From Cymbidium sinense (Eukaryota > Streptophyta > Magnoliopsida > Asparagales > Orchidaceae): a DNA stretch of 64,000 nt. Of the stretch, positions 29,622 to 40,800 are shown piece by piece. The notes beneath the pieces were generated by a model, which did no database searches, had not been told where the DNA came from, and was given only the letters and a program-made list of their open reading frames with translations. The stretch's first letter is position 1. Each line of letters opens with the position of its first letter. Position numbers and translations under genes: made by a program. The DNA is taken from positions 19,741,808-19,805,807 of the forward strand of contig CM038214.1 in assembly GCA_021442155.1 (NCBI GenBank), read 5' to 3'.

Positions 29622-30243
29622 ACTTGCAAAACACCACACAATAGAGAAACAACCAACCAATCCTAAACATATCCTCTAGCCAATAGTAGAAGAAAACCCA
29701 AGTCAATGTAAGTCCAACAAGCATCAAGCTAAAATCACCCAAGGCGAGAAAATAAACCAAAAGCCCTCAACCAGTAACTTAGAGCCAGCCAAGAGGAAGC
29801 CTAAAATAGGAAGAGGACAAAACCAGAAGAAATAAAATAGATTCAGCAAAATCGACCACCAAGCCACATTCAACAGGACAGAGAAAGTAATAGCCAAACA
29901 AAAACATCCACCATTCCAAAATGAGGCTGGTAAAACCAACCCCTAGATATGTCACCAACAGAAAAGGAAAAAATAGCCAAAACAAGCCAAGGAAAAATGT
30001 GGTAAAACCCATCAGACAAAGCAAGACCACCAGATAAAAAAAAACAAATCAACTCAAGCTATGATAATAACCACCAAGGAGTAAACACTAGGCAAACCCA
30101 AAAGTAAAGGGTCAAAAGTAACAACTAGCTCCATCCAAAGTGTGAAAATATGCAAATAACCACAACCCAATTAGGGTTTAATAAAAGGCAAACAAAAGCA
30201 AAGGCTCATAAAAATATAACACAAAAGTAACCAAGCCAAGAAA
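29622..30243 (-). other. 3' UTR of L1 copy 2 (about 0.6 kb)
   Basis: No coding motif. The sense strand is T-rich with words shared with the 3' UTR of copy 3 (GGGTTTAATAAA-like complement near 30170 and 47215; GTGAAAATA near 30142 and 47184; GATATG(T/A)CA near 29946 and 46977). It is much shorter than the 3.45 kb UTR of copies 1 and 4, so copies 2 and 3 represent another subfamily or an internally deleted form. Confidence 0.65.
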
Positions 30244-31086
30244 TTATAATCTAAGATAAGGCAATCCAGTATTATCCAGATCAACCAAGCCTCTTAATAG
30301 TTTAGGTAACATTTGGTTGTCAAATAAAGTGAAGTCAGTTAAGTTGGCGAAATTAGCCAAGAAATTAGCATAGGCATTACCTTCACGAAGGATGTGGGGA
30401 ATTTTAAAACAAACTTGAAAAAGAAGATTTATTATATGATTAAGGAGATAAAATAATTTAGCATTCCTATTTCTATTGGAATTAAGCATGTCAAAAAAAA
30501 AGAGAGCATCAACTTTATACCAGATGTTGAGAAAACTTCTATTCAAACAAGTTTCAATAGCCTTATTAACAAAAATAATATAAGCTTTGAGAGGATAGGC
30601 AAAAGCACAAATGACAATACCTTTAGAATCCCTAAAGATACCATCACAACCATATTTATTGGAAGCTGAACCATCAATATTAACTTTAATCAAGTTGTCT
30701 TTAGGTTTGATCCAATGGATAATCTTAACACATTTATAAGGGTCCAAATTAGGCAGAATGATACCCATGTTTTTAGCCACAAATTTATAGCCTCCAAAAT
30801 GAATGTTACTAATAAGATTAGCATTAAATATAGCATGAATATTTTCTTTAGTTTTAGCCATGATCCTTCTATGGTTCATAGGAGTGCCATGATATTTAGC
30901 ATCATTTCTATCCATCCAGATGAACCAGAGAAGGGTAGTAGTTAAAACTTTGATATGACCTTTCACAATTTTTTTTGATACAAACTTAAAGAAGTTAATA
31001 TAAAGAAAGGGAACCACGAAAATAGTTGGAATTAAATAAATCATCATATCAAAGCCAAAATTTTGAAGCAATAGCACCATTGACAA
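30244..31086 (-). pseudogene. L1 copy 2 ORF2 C-terminus with RNase H (280 codons)
   Basis: A continuous 280-codon frame. The N-terminal part keeps the end of zf-RVT (WFIWMDRNDAKYHGTPMNHR). The RNase H domain follows: KVNIDGSASNKYG (first Asp), FRDSKGIVICAFAYPL, AIETCLNRSF (candidate Glu), KVDALFFFDML (second Asp) and HILREGNAYANFLAN. The last position, Asp in copy 1 (GNACADYL), is Asn here. The frame ends DNTGLPYLRL, matching DNSGFPYLKT of copy 4, so this is the native stop. The family uses this domain to degrade template RNA. The open frame is the longest surviving part of this copy. Confidence 0.85.
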
Positions 31087-31089
31087 AAA

Positions 31090-31664
31090 TAGGATTTACA
31101 TTTTCAATATGAAAGCAACGATAGAATTTTGATGGTAAATAAAACTCTTTAGTCCATAGCAAAGAGTCCATAGGAATAAAGTTATTTAAAATCCTCCAAG
31201 CTAAAACTAAATAGGAAATGGGAATGATATTGTTCCAAAGTTTAATAAAGACACTGGAGGGGTTTTTCTTGTCTCTAATAAAATTCCAAACCTCTTTAAG
31301 AACAAAATCACCATTATAAGAAAGCTTAAAAGAATTTGATCAGTTTGTTAGAAGAAATGGGAATATTTCTAAAATTGTCAAAAAGAGAAATAGGGATATA
31401 ATTCTCAAGTTTACTTTCATTCCAATTATTATTAAGCCAAAAAGAGTTAACTTTGACAACAATAGTAGAGTGGGTAGATAAAAGTGTTTCAATGGAGTAG
31501 TTGCTAGTCCAATTGTCTTGCCAAAAGAAAGAGGTACCTGAATGGATGCCCCAAGATATTAAGGATTCAACAACCCATTTAATGGAGCAAAGCCTTTTCC
31601 AAAGCGGAGAGTCACCAACTTTATAAGCAGATAAGAGGGTGTTTACCTTAATATTTCTCATCAT
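31090..31664 (-). pseudogene. L1 copy 2 zf-RVT region
   Basis: The frame 31664-31326 contains VGDSPLWKRLCSIKWVVESL and GIHSGTSFFWQDNW, the same blocks as in copy 1 (14577-14362). The zinc-binding part continues in broken frames to about 31090. It contributes to the ancient ORF2. Confidence 0.78.
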
Positions 31665-31749
31665 AAAATTAGCCGAAAGGTTATCATTCTCTATAAAATT
31701 CCACCAGAGCTTATGAGAGAAAGCGGTGATAGCTTCATGAATAGGTTTT

Positions 31750-32760
31750 CAACCTAGTGCAACTTCACCCAATGGACCAGAACATTTATGCCAAAATGTC
31801 CAATGCATTCTTTTGGCAGAGTTATTAGAGACCCAAAAAAATTTATTAATCAAGCGATCAATTTTGATGAGAGTAGCTTTAGTGGGATTATAGTTTGAAT
31901 CAAATAAAGAGGCATTGAATTAAGAGTGCTTTTAAGAATAGTGAGCCTACAACCAAAGGAAAGTAAATGGAATTCTAAAATGAAAATTTTATTTAAAATT
32001 TTTTGAATTAACTCATCAAAGAGATGGTATCATTTTGGGCCTTTAAAGAGAGGAACACCAAAGTGCTTTAGAGGTAAGTGTTGATGCTTAAAATCAGTGA
32101 TATGCAATATTTATTTAATTTTATTATTGGAGATATAAGAGGAAGTGATAAAGCAGCTTTCATTATCATTCATAGAAAGGCCACTCTCGCTACCAAATTT
32201 ATTTATAAAATACTTGAGATGCTTGATATGATGAATGGAAGCATTGCAAAAAATAATGAAATCATCTGTGAAGCTTAAATGGGAAAATGAAGACCATTAA
32301 GAGTTCTGTAGTTCATAATAGCATTGTTAAAGAACAAATAATTAATGCTCCTAGTTAAGTACTCAACAATGATAATAAATAATGTAGGAGATAAAGGATC
32401 CCTTTGTCCTAAGCCATGGGAAGAGGGAAAGAAACCCAATGCTTCCCCATTAAGCAAAATTAAAAACTAGGAATTATTAAGAAAATTTCTAATAAAATAA
32501 ATAAATTTATCGAAAAGCCCAAATAAATTCAGAATATCGAAAATAAAGTCCTAAGAAATGTTATCAAAGGCTTAGGTCATATCTAATTTGAAAAGAATGT
32601 TGTGACCTCTATTCTTAGCATCAAGATCATGAATTAATTCTTTGGCTGATAAAATATTATCATAAATAGATCTACCTCTAACAAAACTAGTTTGGTTGAG
32701 AGAGATAATTTTATTAAGTAAAGGACTAATCCTATTGGTTAGAATTCTGGGAATCAACTT
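31750..32760 (-). pseudogene. L1 copy 2 reverse transcriptase, broken
   Basis: The segment 32757-32572 reads LTNRISPLLNKIISLNQTSF, then VRGRSIYDNILSAKELIHDL and FKLDMT, the RT block with the first catalytic Asp. The segment 32457-32275 has SSHGLGQRDPLSPTLFIII, where copy 1 has HGLRQGDPLSP, so the R and G of the motif are altered. Just downstream the FADD box reads as FTDD at DNA level (near 32266). Frameshifts and stops between the segments make it non-functional. Confidence 0.82.
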
Positions 32761-33028
32761 ATTGAAGAAGGTGCAAAGACTAATAGGTCTAAAATCACTC
32801 CAATAGTCTAGATTATCTTTTTTAGGTATGAGAAGATGAAGTACTACAAAATATCAAGGAAAAGGATTACCATTAAAAAAAATCAACCATAGCCTCAATC
32901 AAATCATTTTGAATGATAAACCAACACTTTTGAAAATTTTGAGTAGTGAAACCCTCCATACTAGTAATAGAATATATATTCATGCTATTAAGCACATTAG
33001 GCATATGGTAAGCAAATTATTAACATCA

Positions 33029-33292
33029 TTAGTAATAATAGAAAGAATCAAAAATAAATTTTGAAAGAGCTTCATAAGAACAACTCTTATTAAGCATATA
33101 TCTAAAGTAATTAATTACTAATTCCTTAATATCATTATTCTTCATAATCCAAACACCATTATCATCTTTAATTTTTTGAATATTATTCAAAGCTCTATTT
33201 TTATTAACTAAAGCATGGAAATACCTAGTATTCTTATCACCATCCGCAATATGCTTACTAGTAGCTTTTTGGTGCAAGTAAGTCTCTTCCAT
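33029..33292 (-). pseudogene. L1 copy 2 ORF2 linker
   Basis: The frame reads MEETYLHQKATSKHIADGDK, then NTRYFHALVNKNRALNNIQK and DDNGVWIM. This is the conserved QKA...GDKNT.YFHA linker between endonuclease and RT, closely matching copy 1 residues 326-372. Confidence 0.82.
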
Positions 33293-33559
33293 ATTTTGGA
33301 GTTAACAAGTTTGTCTTTTGCCTCAGTCAAGTCACAAACTAATTTTTCCATATCTTTAATATTAGAAAAAAAGCTTTTAAATTAATGCTTGTTCCACCAA
33401 CCCAAATTTTGTTTTAGTCTTTAAAGTTTAAACCAAAGTCTATTAATCCCCACAATTTATCGGGATGTAAATGGGCTTTCCAATTATTAGCCACAACATC
33501 AAAAAAATTAATATGTTGAATCCACATGTCACGAAATCTAAAAGGAGAGGATTTATGTA

Positions 33560-34201
33560 TCTATTAGAATTATCTTTAATAGAAACAAGAAGAAGAGCAT
33601 AATTAGACACGATTCTACTTAAATGATCAACATAAGTAATAGGACATTAAGTAATCATTGAGTATTAAAAGAATGTCCAACCTTTGCAGTCTAGAGTTTT
33701 GCCAAGTATCCTTAAAATCAATATCAATCAAATTAAAATTAACGATCATATTTAGAAAATCTTCCATGGAATGAATATTGGAAGATCAGCCACCACTCAT
33801 TCAAGAAAATAAAATAGTTTTGAAATCACCACAAACCAAAGTTTGTTGATCGAGGTAGCAAAATTCCTTAAATTATCCCAAAGATGATTTCTACTAGATC
33901 TATAAGAAGATGCATAAACAAAAGAGCCCAAAACACAATAGTCAACATAAGAGATTTAGGCATTGGTAACTTGTTGAAAATCATCAATAATAGAAACCTT
34001 AATGAAATTATTCCTAAAACACCAAATCTTATTACTAACATTAGAGAAAATTTTATTGAAGCTGATCATTCTAGAAACATGGTTAATTTTATTAGCATGA
34101 ATAAGAGGATCCAGAATAATAAGTAAATAAATATTATGAATGTGACAAAGATTTCTAATATGATTATGAGAGGGTACTAATTCCTCTAATATTCCAAACA
34201 A
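33560..34201 (-). pseudogene. L1 copy 2 endonuclease, degenerate
   Basis: The frame at 34201-33956 aligns with copy 1: SHNHIRNLCHIHNIYLLIIL, then DPLIHANKINHVSRMISFNK and NKIWCFRNNFIKVSIIDDF. The position of the catalytic Glu (IIEPF in copy 1) reads ILDPL here, an apparent Glu to Asp change. Downstream, the GGDFN, DHAP and DR..L motifs are only recognisable as broken DNA-level remnants. Confidence 0.75.
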
Positions 34202-34209
34202 GAAATTTA

Positions 34210-35762
34210 AACATAAGTAAAATAAAAAGGGGTTAAGAAAAGTTTAATTAAGAGAGGAGTGAGAGGCTGCAGTAGATCTAGTGATTGTGGAGAATTTTGA
34301 GAGTATTTTACACTAATTTCCTTTTTAGCATGATAAGTTTGAAAACCATTTTACCCCCTAGAGTCATCATCCGAGCAAGATTTAGTAACATTGATCATAA
34401 ATTTAATAGAATTCTCCAAGTGTTTGGAGGGGAGTTCACCCTCTTCCAAATCCATATTAAGTTGAAAAGTAGGATTAACATGAATATTAAGATTATAAAT
34501 GAGAGACGGTGACAATTAGAACCATTTAAAGCATAAGTAGTTAAATCCGGATCAAAAATTTTTCAACATGCTCAACATCATTTAAATCCTCATTAAAAGC
34601 TTCATTTTCATCAATCAAACTAGACATATATGTAGAAATAGAATTAGAGGAAACATAATCATTTTCCAATAACTTTGAAAATTTATTATTCTTTGCATTA
34701 AAAATATTCAAATTCAAAGAAGGAAAAAAGGTAAATCATGCTACACATTTTGAAAATCAGCCGAATCTATATTAATAGTAGGAGTCAAAACTTGTTCAAT
34801 AAGATTAACCTCGATATCCAAGAATTCAACCTCAATAATAGCCTTAATACCATTCTTAAGATCCGAGGTAGATTTTTGAACATAAGTAGGGATTGGCCTA
34901 TGGGTAAGAACAACATTCTCTTTAGGAGGATTTCATTTTTTTTAAGTGGCAATGGAGAATAAAACATTTTTAATTGTCTTGACCGTGAATTTTATAGTGG
35001 GAAAAAAACTTGAAGGTTCTCCAATTCAAGCTTTTGCAAATACCTATTTCTTTAGATCCAATCCAAACTTCCTTAGGGTATTTTTAGTTATGCCTAATTC
35101 CACGAGGATCGAGCCATAGAAGGGCGAGATCGCTTAGCGATCACTTGGTTGAGTTGCAAAGGCCGACCAAATATAGCTCGGACAGTAAAAAGCACATGAT
35201 GGGTAACAAAATGAATGCACATATTAGGAAGAGATAACCACACTGGGATAATAGGAGATTCCTCCTTAATGTCAAAAAGAGGTGACCACTTCAACAAGCA
35301 TTTGACAATTAAAGATGAAATAATAAAATGAAAAAATATGTGGATAATCTAGATCATTAGAAAGTTATATGATATGCCAAGGGTCAATAAGACCATTCGA
35401 TAAAATTGAGATTTGGGAAGCAGTTAGATCTTATCCAAATTTGGATAATGCAAAGCAAATTTATCGATAAGAGAAAATTTGAAAGGTTTTTCCAACTTTT
35501 CAACATCCACATCAGAGCACATTTTGATCGAAGAACCTCTAAAACACATTAAAATGAGATTAACTAAATTAACAGAGGGATAAGTCTTACCATAGAGTGC
35601 TTCCTTTAAAGATCTAGTAGAAGAAGCGGCATTAGGGTTGCCAAGCCCCAAAATGTCAGATGCCCTAGCTGAAGCATCCATAATTTGAGGTGGAGCCCAA
35701 GGAATAGATCTCATCGTAGCCATGGTCAATGATGAAGCATCATGCAAATGGCCAGATGTCAT
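34210..35762 (-). pseudogene. L1 copy 2 ORF1 (gag-like, DUF4283-type), broken
   Basis: The first open part (35762-35424, 112 codons) starts MTSGHLHDASSLTMATMRSI and runs to FKFSLIDKFALHYPNLDKI. After a break, 35297-35094 reads SFDIKEESPIIPVWLSLPNM, then FGRPLQLNQVIAKRSRPSMA. This is the pattern of plant LINE ORF1 proteins with a DUF4283 domain (PVWVxLPxLP, then IGRPL..D..T....R..AR), which bind element RNA. I do not see an intact CCHC knuckle in the decayed downstream part. Frame changes and stops run through 35090-34210. Confidence 0.72.
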
Positions 35763-35878
35763 TCAAGCCTTGAATTTGATCGAAACCAAGGCTAAAGCCC
35801 CAAAAATCCCTAGTCGAGGATGCACACCAAGAGGATTCAAAATCTCAAAAGAACGAGAAAGGGGGGAGGAGGGGTAGG

Positions 35879-36980
35879 GTTTAAGTTTAGGGTTTAGGGT
35901 TTAGGGTTTATGGTTTTAGGGTTTATGGTTTAGGGTTTAGGGTTTAGTTTAGGGTTTAGGGTTTTAGGGTTTAGTGTTTAGGGTTTAGGGTTTATGGTTT
36001 AGGGTTTAGGATTTAGGGTTTAGGGTTAAGGTTTTAGGGTTTAGGGTTTAGGGTTGTAGATCTAGGGTAGGGTTTTTATTTTAGTTTATTTTTTTTAAGG
36101 TTTAGGATTTAAGGTTTACTTATTTATTTTTTAATTAAGTAAAATGGTAGGTTTTTGTTTAATTTATTTTTTATTTATTTTAGTTTATTTTAATTTTTAT
36201 TTAGATTTAGGTTTATTTTATTTTTATTTAGTTTAATTTATTTATTTTAGGTTTATTTATTTTAGGGTTATTTTTTAGTTTAATTTTATTTTTGTTTTAT
36301 TTTTTTGGTTTAGGTTTTATTTTTACTTTTAGGTTTAGGTTTAAGTTTTTATTTATTTATTTTAGGTTTTATGTTTTTATTTTTGGTTTATTTATAGGTT
36401 TTATTTTTTAGTATAGGTTTAGGTTTATTTTTAGTTTATTTTATTTTATTTAGTTTAGGTTTAGTTTTAGGTTTTATTTATTTTAGTTTAGGTTTGGGTT
36501 TATTTTATTTTTATTTTTTGTTTGGGTTTTCTTTAGTTTAGGGTTTAGGTTTTAATTTTTATTAATTTTTTGGTTTATTATTTATGTTTAAGTTTTTTTA
36601 GTTTTTATTTTATTATATTTTAAGTTTATTTTATTTTATTTTAGGTTTAGTTTTTATTTATTTAGGTTTTAAATTTTTAGTTTTGTTTAGGTTTTTATTT
36701 ATTTTATTTTAGTTTGGTTTTTATTTTTTATTTCATTTTCAATTTAATTTTAGGTTTAGGTTTAGGTTTTAGTTTATGTTTTACTTTTATTTTAATTTGG
36801 TTTAGCTTTTGTTTAGGTTTAGGTTTTTAGCTTTTTAGGGTTCAGGGTTTGAGTTTATAGTTTTGGTCTTAGAGTTTATGGTTTAGAGTTTTTGGGTTTG
36901 GGGTTTAGGGTTTAAGGTTTAGTGTTTTTTAGGGTTTAGGGTTTAGGCTTTAAAGTTTAGGTTTTGGTTTTAGGTTTTAA
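35879..36980 (+). repeat. Telomere-like array
   Basis: Clean TTTAGGG words at 35880-36080, a junction motif (TTTTTTAATTAAGTAAAATGG) at 36126-36150, T-rich TTTATTTTA to about 36830, then TTTAGGG-rich again. No gene is seen. Confidence 0.85.
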
Positions 36981-37398
36981 ATTTCATCAACTAAGTAACA
37001 CTCCATGTTTTTAAGCGAGATATAGGTAAAAATGAGAACACATAGAGTAAATCAAAACTTAGGTAACTAGAACCATCTCGACTGTAAAGACGCAATTCCA
37101 GAAGGAGTAGATCAAATTGTCCAATCTTCGGTTTCTCCATTTCCCATTAGAACCACCCTTGCCTTCCGAGTAGTGGGATCCTCTATCATACCCCCGATCT
37201 TTCCCTCCACCACCACCATGGATGTAACCTTTGTCACTCCTCCTGCCTCCATAACCACCATTGCTCCTACCACCATCTCTATACCCACGGGACCTTGATC
37301 CCAACAAACACTGTAATAACGTCACGTCGCCTTTGCCTCCACCACGGATATAGCTTGGTTGATGGTGATGTTCCTACCGTCAAGGTTCTGCCCATTCT
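36981..37398 (-). pseudogene. GRP 3'-end fragment, copy E (longest native frame)
   Basis: This copy keeps the GRP reading frame best. The minus-strand open frame 37325-37059 reads GSRSRGYRDGGRSNGGYGGR, RSDKGYIHGGGGGKDRGYD, then GSHYSEGKGGSNGKWRN, clearly the GRP glycine-rich tail and C-terminus. The native TGA after KWRN is changed to CGA, so the frame reads through into the former 3' UTR (RRLDNLIYSF...). The RRM end lies at 37330-37398 (NGQNLDGRNITINQ-like, partly shifted). The last about 40 bases of 3' UTR present in other copies are missing. The 5' edge (CCCATTCTTAAGG at 37391) is the common breakpoint. It lacks RNP1, RNP2 and a promoter and is not expected to make a functional protein. 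Confidence 0.85.
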
Positions 37399-40134
37399 TA
37401 AGGTATAGGTTTAGGTTAAGGTTTATTAAGTTTTAGGGTATAGGTTTATTTTTTAATTTATTTTATTACTTTAGGTTTAGGTTTAAGGTTTGGGGTTCAG
37501 GGTTTAAAGTTTAGGGTTTAGGGTTTAGGGATTAGTATTAGTTTTTAGGGTTTAGGGTTTAGGTTTTTTAGGATTTAGGGTTTTTTAGGGTTTAAGGTTT
37601 AGGGGTTTGGGTTTAGGGTTGTAGGTTTAGGGTTTAGGGTTTAGGGTTTAGGATTCTAGGCTTATGTTTTTTTGAAAAAATTATGTAAATTAGTAGGTCT
37701 AGGTTTATTTAGTTTATTTTGTATTTATTTGATTTATTTTATTTTTATTTTTATTTTTATTTAGTTTAGTTTATTAATTTTAGGTTTATTTAGTATTTTA
37801 TTTCAATATATTTTTTAGGTTTAGTTTTAGGTTTATGTTTATTTTTAGCTAAGTTTTAATTTTATTATTATTTTTTGGTTTAGGTTTTATTTTTTATTTT
37901 TAGGTTCAAGTTTAGGTTTTTATTTTATTTTTGTAGGTTTAGGTATTAGGATTATTTTTAGGTTTTATTTTTTAGTTTAGGTTTAGGTTTAATTTTGATT
38001 TATTTTATTTTATTTTATTAGGGTTTAGGTTTAGGTTTAGTTTATTTTAGGATTAGGTTTAGGTTTTATTTATTTTGGTTTAGGTTTAAGTTTATTTTAT
38101 TTTATTTATTTTGTTTTTATTTTAGGTTTATGTTAAATTTTTATTTATTTTTAGGTTTTATTTTAAGGTTTATTTTAATTTAGGGCTAAGAGTTTAGGGA
38201 TTAGGGTTTAGGGTTTTGGGTTTAGGGTTAGTTATTTAGTTTAGGGTTTAGGGTTTAGGGTTTATTATTTTGGTTTTAGGGTCTTTTTTTAAGTAAACTC
38301 ATTAGTTTAGGTTTATTTAGTTTATTTTTATTTATTTGAGTTTATTTTAATTTAAATTTTTATTTAGGTACATTTATTTTATTTAGTTTAGTTTATTTTT
38401 TTTAGGTTTATTTTTTTCAATTTAGGTTTTTATTTTAGTTTATTTTTTAAGTTTAGGTTTATTTTTTAGTTGAGTTTTATTTTTATTTTATTTCTTAGGT
38501 TTAGCTTTTCTTTTTTTTTTTAATTTAGGTTTAGGTTTTATTTTATTTTTTTAGGTTCAGGTTTTAGTTTTTTATTTTAGGTTTATTTGTAGGTTTAATT
38601 TTTAGTTTAGGTTTACGTTTATTTTTAGTTTATTATATTTTATTTAGATTAGGTTTTGGTTTAGGTTTAGTTTATTTTCAGTTTTAGGTTTAGGTTGTTT
38701 GGTTTATTTTAATTTAGGTTTTGGTTTATTTTATTTTTTTATTATATTTTTATTTTAGCTTTAGGTTTTATGTTTTATTTTTTATTTATTTTTAGGTTTA
38801 TTTTTAAGGTTTAAGTTTTTACTTAGTTTTTATTTTATTATATTTTAGGTTTATTTTATTCTTATTTTACATTTAATTTTTTTATTTTATGAAGGTTTTT
38901 TATTCTTAGGTTTATTTTATATTTTTAGTTTAATTTAGGTTTTATTTATTTTATTTTAGTTCACTTTTATTTTTTATTTTATTATATTTTTAGGTTTAGG
39001 TTTAGGTTTTAGTTTAGGTTTTCATTTTACTTTATTTTTTATTTTATTTAGGTTTAGGTTTTTTTATTTATTTTATTATTAGGATTTATTTAGTTTAGGT
39101 TTAGGTTTTTAGGTTATTAGGGTTTAGGATTTAGGATTTAGGGTTTAGGGTTTATGGTTTAGGGTTTTAGGGTTTAGGGTTTTAGGGTTTAGGGTCTAAG
39201 GTTAGGGTTTAGGATTTAGGGTTTAGGGTTTAGTGTTTAGGCTTTAGGGTTTAGGGTTTTGAGAGTTTAAGGTTTAAGGTTTAGGATTTGGTTTATGGCT
39301 TTTTTTAAAATTAAGTAAATCAATAGGTTTAGGTTTATTTAGTTTATTTTTTATTTATTTTAGTTTATTTTTTATTTTGGTTTATTTTTATTTTTATTTT
39401 ATTTAATTTATTTATTATAGGTTTATTTATTTTCATTTAGGCTTTTTATTTTAGTTTATTTTTTAGGTTTAGGTTTAGGTTTAAGTTTACTTTTTAGTTG
39501 AGTTTTATTTTTATTTTATTTTTCAGGTTTAGGTTTTATTGTTATTTTAGATCAGTTTAGGTTTTTTTATTTTGTTTTTTAGGTTTAGCTTTTAGGTTTT
39601 ATTTTGTGTTTATTTTATGTTTTATTTTTAGTTTAGGTTTAGGTTTATTTTAGTTTATTTTATTTTATTTAGTTTAGGTTTAAGTTTAGGTTTATTGTAG
39701 GATTAGGTTTAGGTTTCATTTATTTTAGTTTAGTTTATTTTAGTATAGGTTTAGGTTTATTTTATTTTGTTAATTTTATTTTTATTTTAGGTTGAGGTTT
39801 TTTTTAGTTTAGGGTTTAGGTTTTAATTTTTATTTATTTTTAGGTTATATTTTAAGGTTTTTTTTAGGTCTAGGTTTTTATTTAGTTTTTATTTGATTTT
39901 ATTTTAGGGTTATTTTATTTTTTATTTTACTTAGTTTTTTTATTTTATGATTTTTATACTTAAGTTTATTTTATTTTTTAGTTTAGTTTAGGTTTTTTAT
40001 TTTTTATTTTAGTTTTAATTAGTTTATTTTATTTTATTTTTTTTTGGTTTAGGTTTAGGTTTTAGATTAGCTTATTATTTTATTTAGGTTTAGGTTTTTT
40101 TTTAATTTTATTTTTAGGTTTTATTTAGTTTAGG
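37399..40134 (+). repeat. Telomere-like array with about 1.02 kb units
   Basis: TTTAGGG and TTTATTTTA words. The GRP-flanking block (TTTTTTAATTTATTTTATTAC) is present at about 37448-37472. Junction motifs lie at 37667-37700, 38284-38310 and 39300-39330; the last two are about 1,016 bases apart. The word TATTCTTAGGTTTATTTTAT near 38898 is another landmark shared with units near 42013 and 44475. No gene is seen. Confidence 0.85.
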
Positions 40135-40800
40135 TTAACACAATGATGTAAAGGATTCATGTCATGATTATTTCGACATATTTTATGCTTGCTGTCGACT
40201 ACCTAATGCAACCCTCCACTTTTTGCATCCGGACTTGGGACCGGCAATGGTAGTAGAATTCAAGTTGGATGGTTGAAGTGGAGGAATGCATCTGACCTAT
40301 TATGTGATAGAAAAGTTCCACTAAAACTTAAGGGAAAATTTTATAAGATGGTGGTAAGACCTACAATGACTTATGGTGCAGAATGTTGGCCAATAAAAGA
40401 GAAGCATAAGACTAAGTTAAGTGTTATAGAGATGAGGATGCTCAGGTGGATGAGTGGCTTTACTCTTAGAGATAGAATGCAAAATGAGTATGTTCGGAAA
40501 AATTTGGAGTAGCTCCAATGGTAGATAAGATTAGGGAGAGTCACCTTAGATGGTTTGGCCACATAAAGCGTTGGTCGTCTGATGACCCGATTAGGAGAGT
40601 AGATGCATTAGATTTGCCTTATGTTAAGAAAGGTAGAGGTAGACCTAAAAAGACTTGGTTAAGATGTATAAAAATGATCTTAGTATACTTGAATTAAATG
40701 ATAATTTAACACATAATAGGACACAATGGAGATGAAGGATTCATGTAGCTGACCCCACTTAGTGGGATTAAGGCTTGTTGTTATTGTTCTTCTTGTTGCT
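40135..40800 (+). mobile_element. RTE-type LINE fragment, rearranged, sense
   Basis: The main part (about 40255-40800) is the end of a plant RTE-type LINE. The frame 40273-40512 reads [38 protein letters not shown], then [20 protein letters not shown], the conserved RT C-terminal region, followed in shifted frames by HLRWFGH-like and RGRPKKTW-like blocks. It ends with the TGACCCCACTTAGTGGGAT word and a short T/G-rich tail (TTGTTGTTATTGTTC), typical of RTE 3' ends, which lack a poly(A). The first about 120 bases (40135-40254, with GGACTTGGGACCGGCAATGG) do not continue the RT and are joined by an internal deletion. Its orientation relative to the telomere-like strand is opposite to that of the L1 copies. 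Confidence 0.88.

Larger units (their letters stand above)
29622..35878 (-). mobile_element. L1-type LINE copy 2, antisense, near full length, decayed
   Basis: About 6.26 kb on the minus strand. In sense order it has: a 5' leader (35878-35763), an ORF1 region with a DUF4283-like segment (35762 to about 34210), endonuclease (34201 to about 33560), linker (33292-33029), RT (about 32760-31750), zf-RVT (31664-31090), RNase H (about 30800-30244) and a 3' UTR of about 0.6 kb. It is the only copy here with ORF1. Stops and frameshifts are far more frequent than in copy 1, so it is older. Its left edge meets TTTATTTTATTT without a clear long T-run; its right edge goes straight to GGGTTTAAGTTTAGGG. It has the same orientation relative to the telomere-like strand as all other L1 copies. 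Confidence 0.9.

Noticed and set aside
29724..30052. Overlapping minus-strand frames of 60-83 codons
   Set aside because: They lie in the 3' UTR of L1 copy 2 and are composition artefacts.
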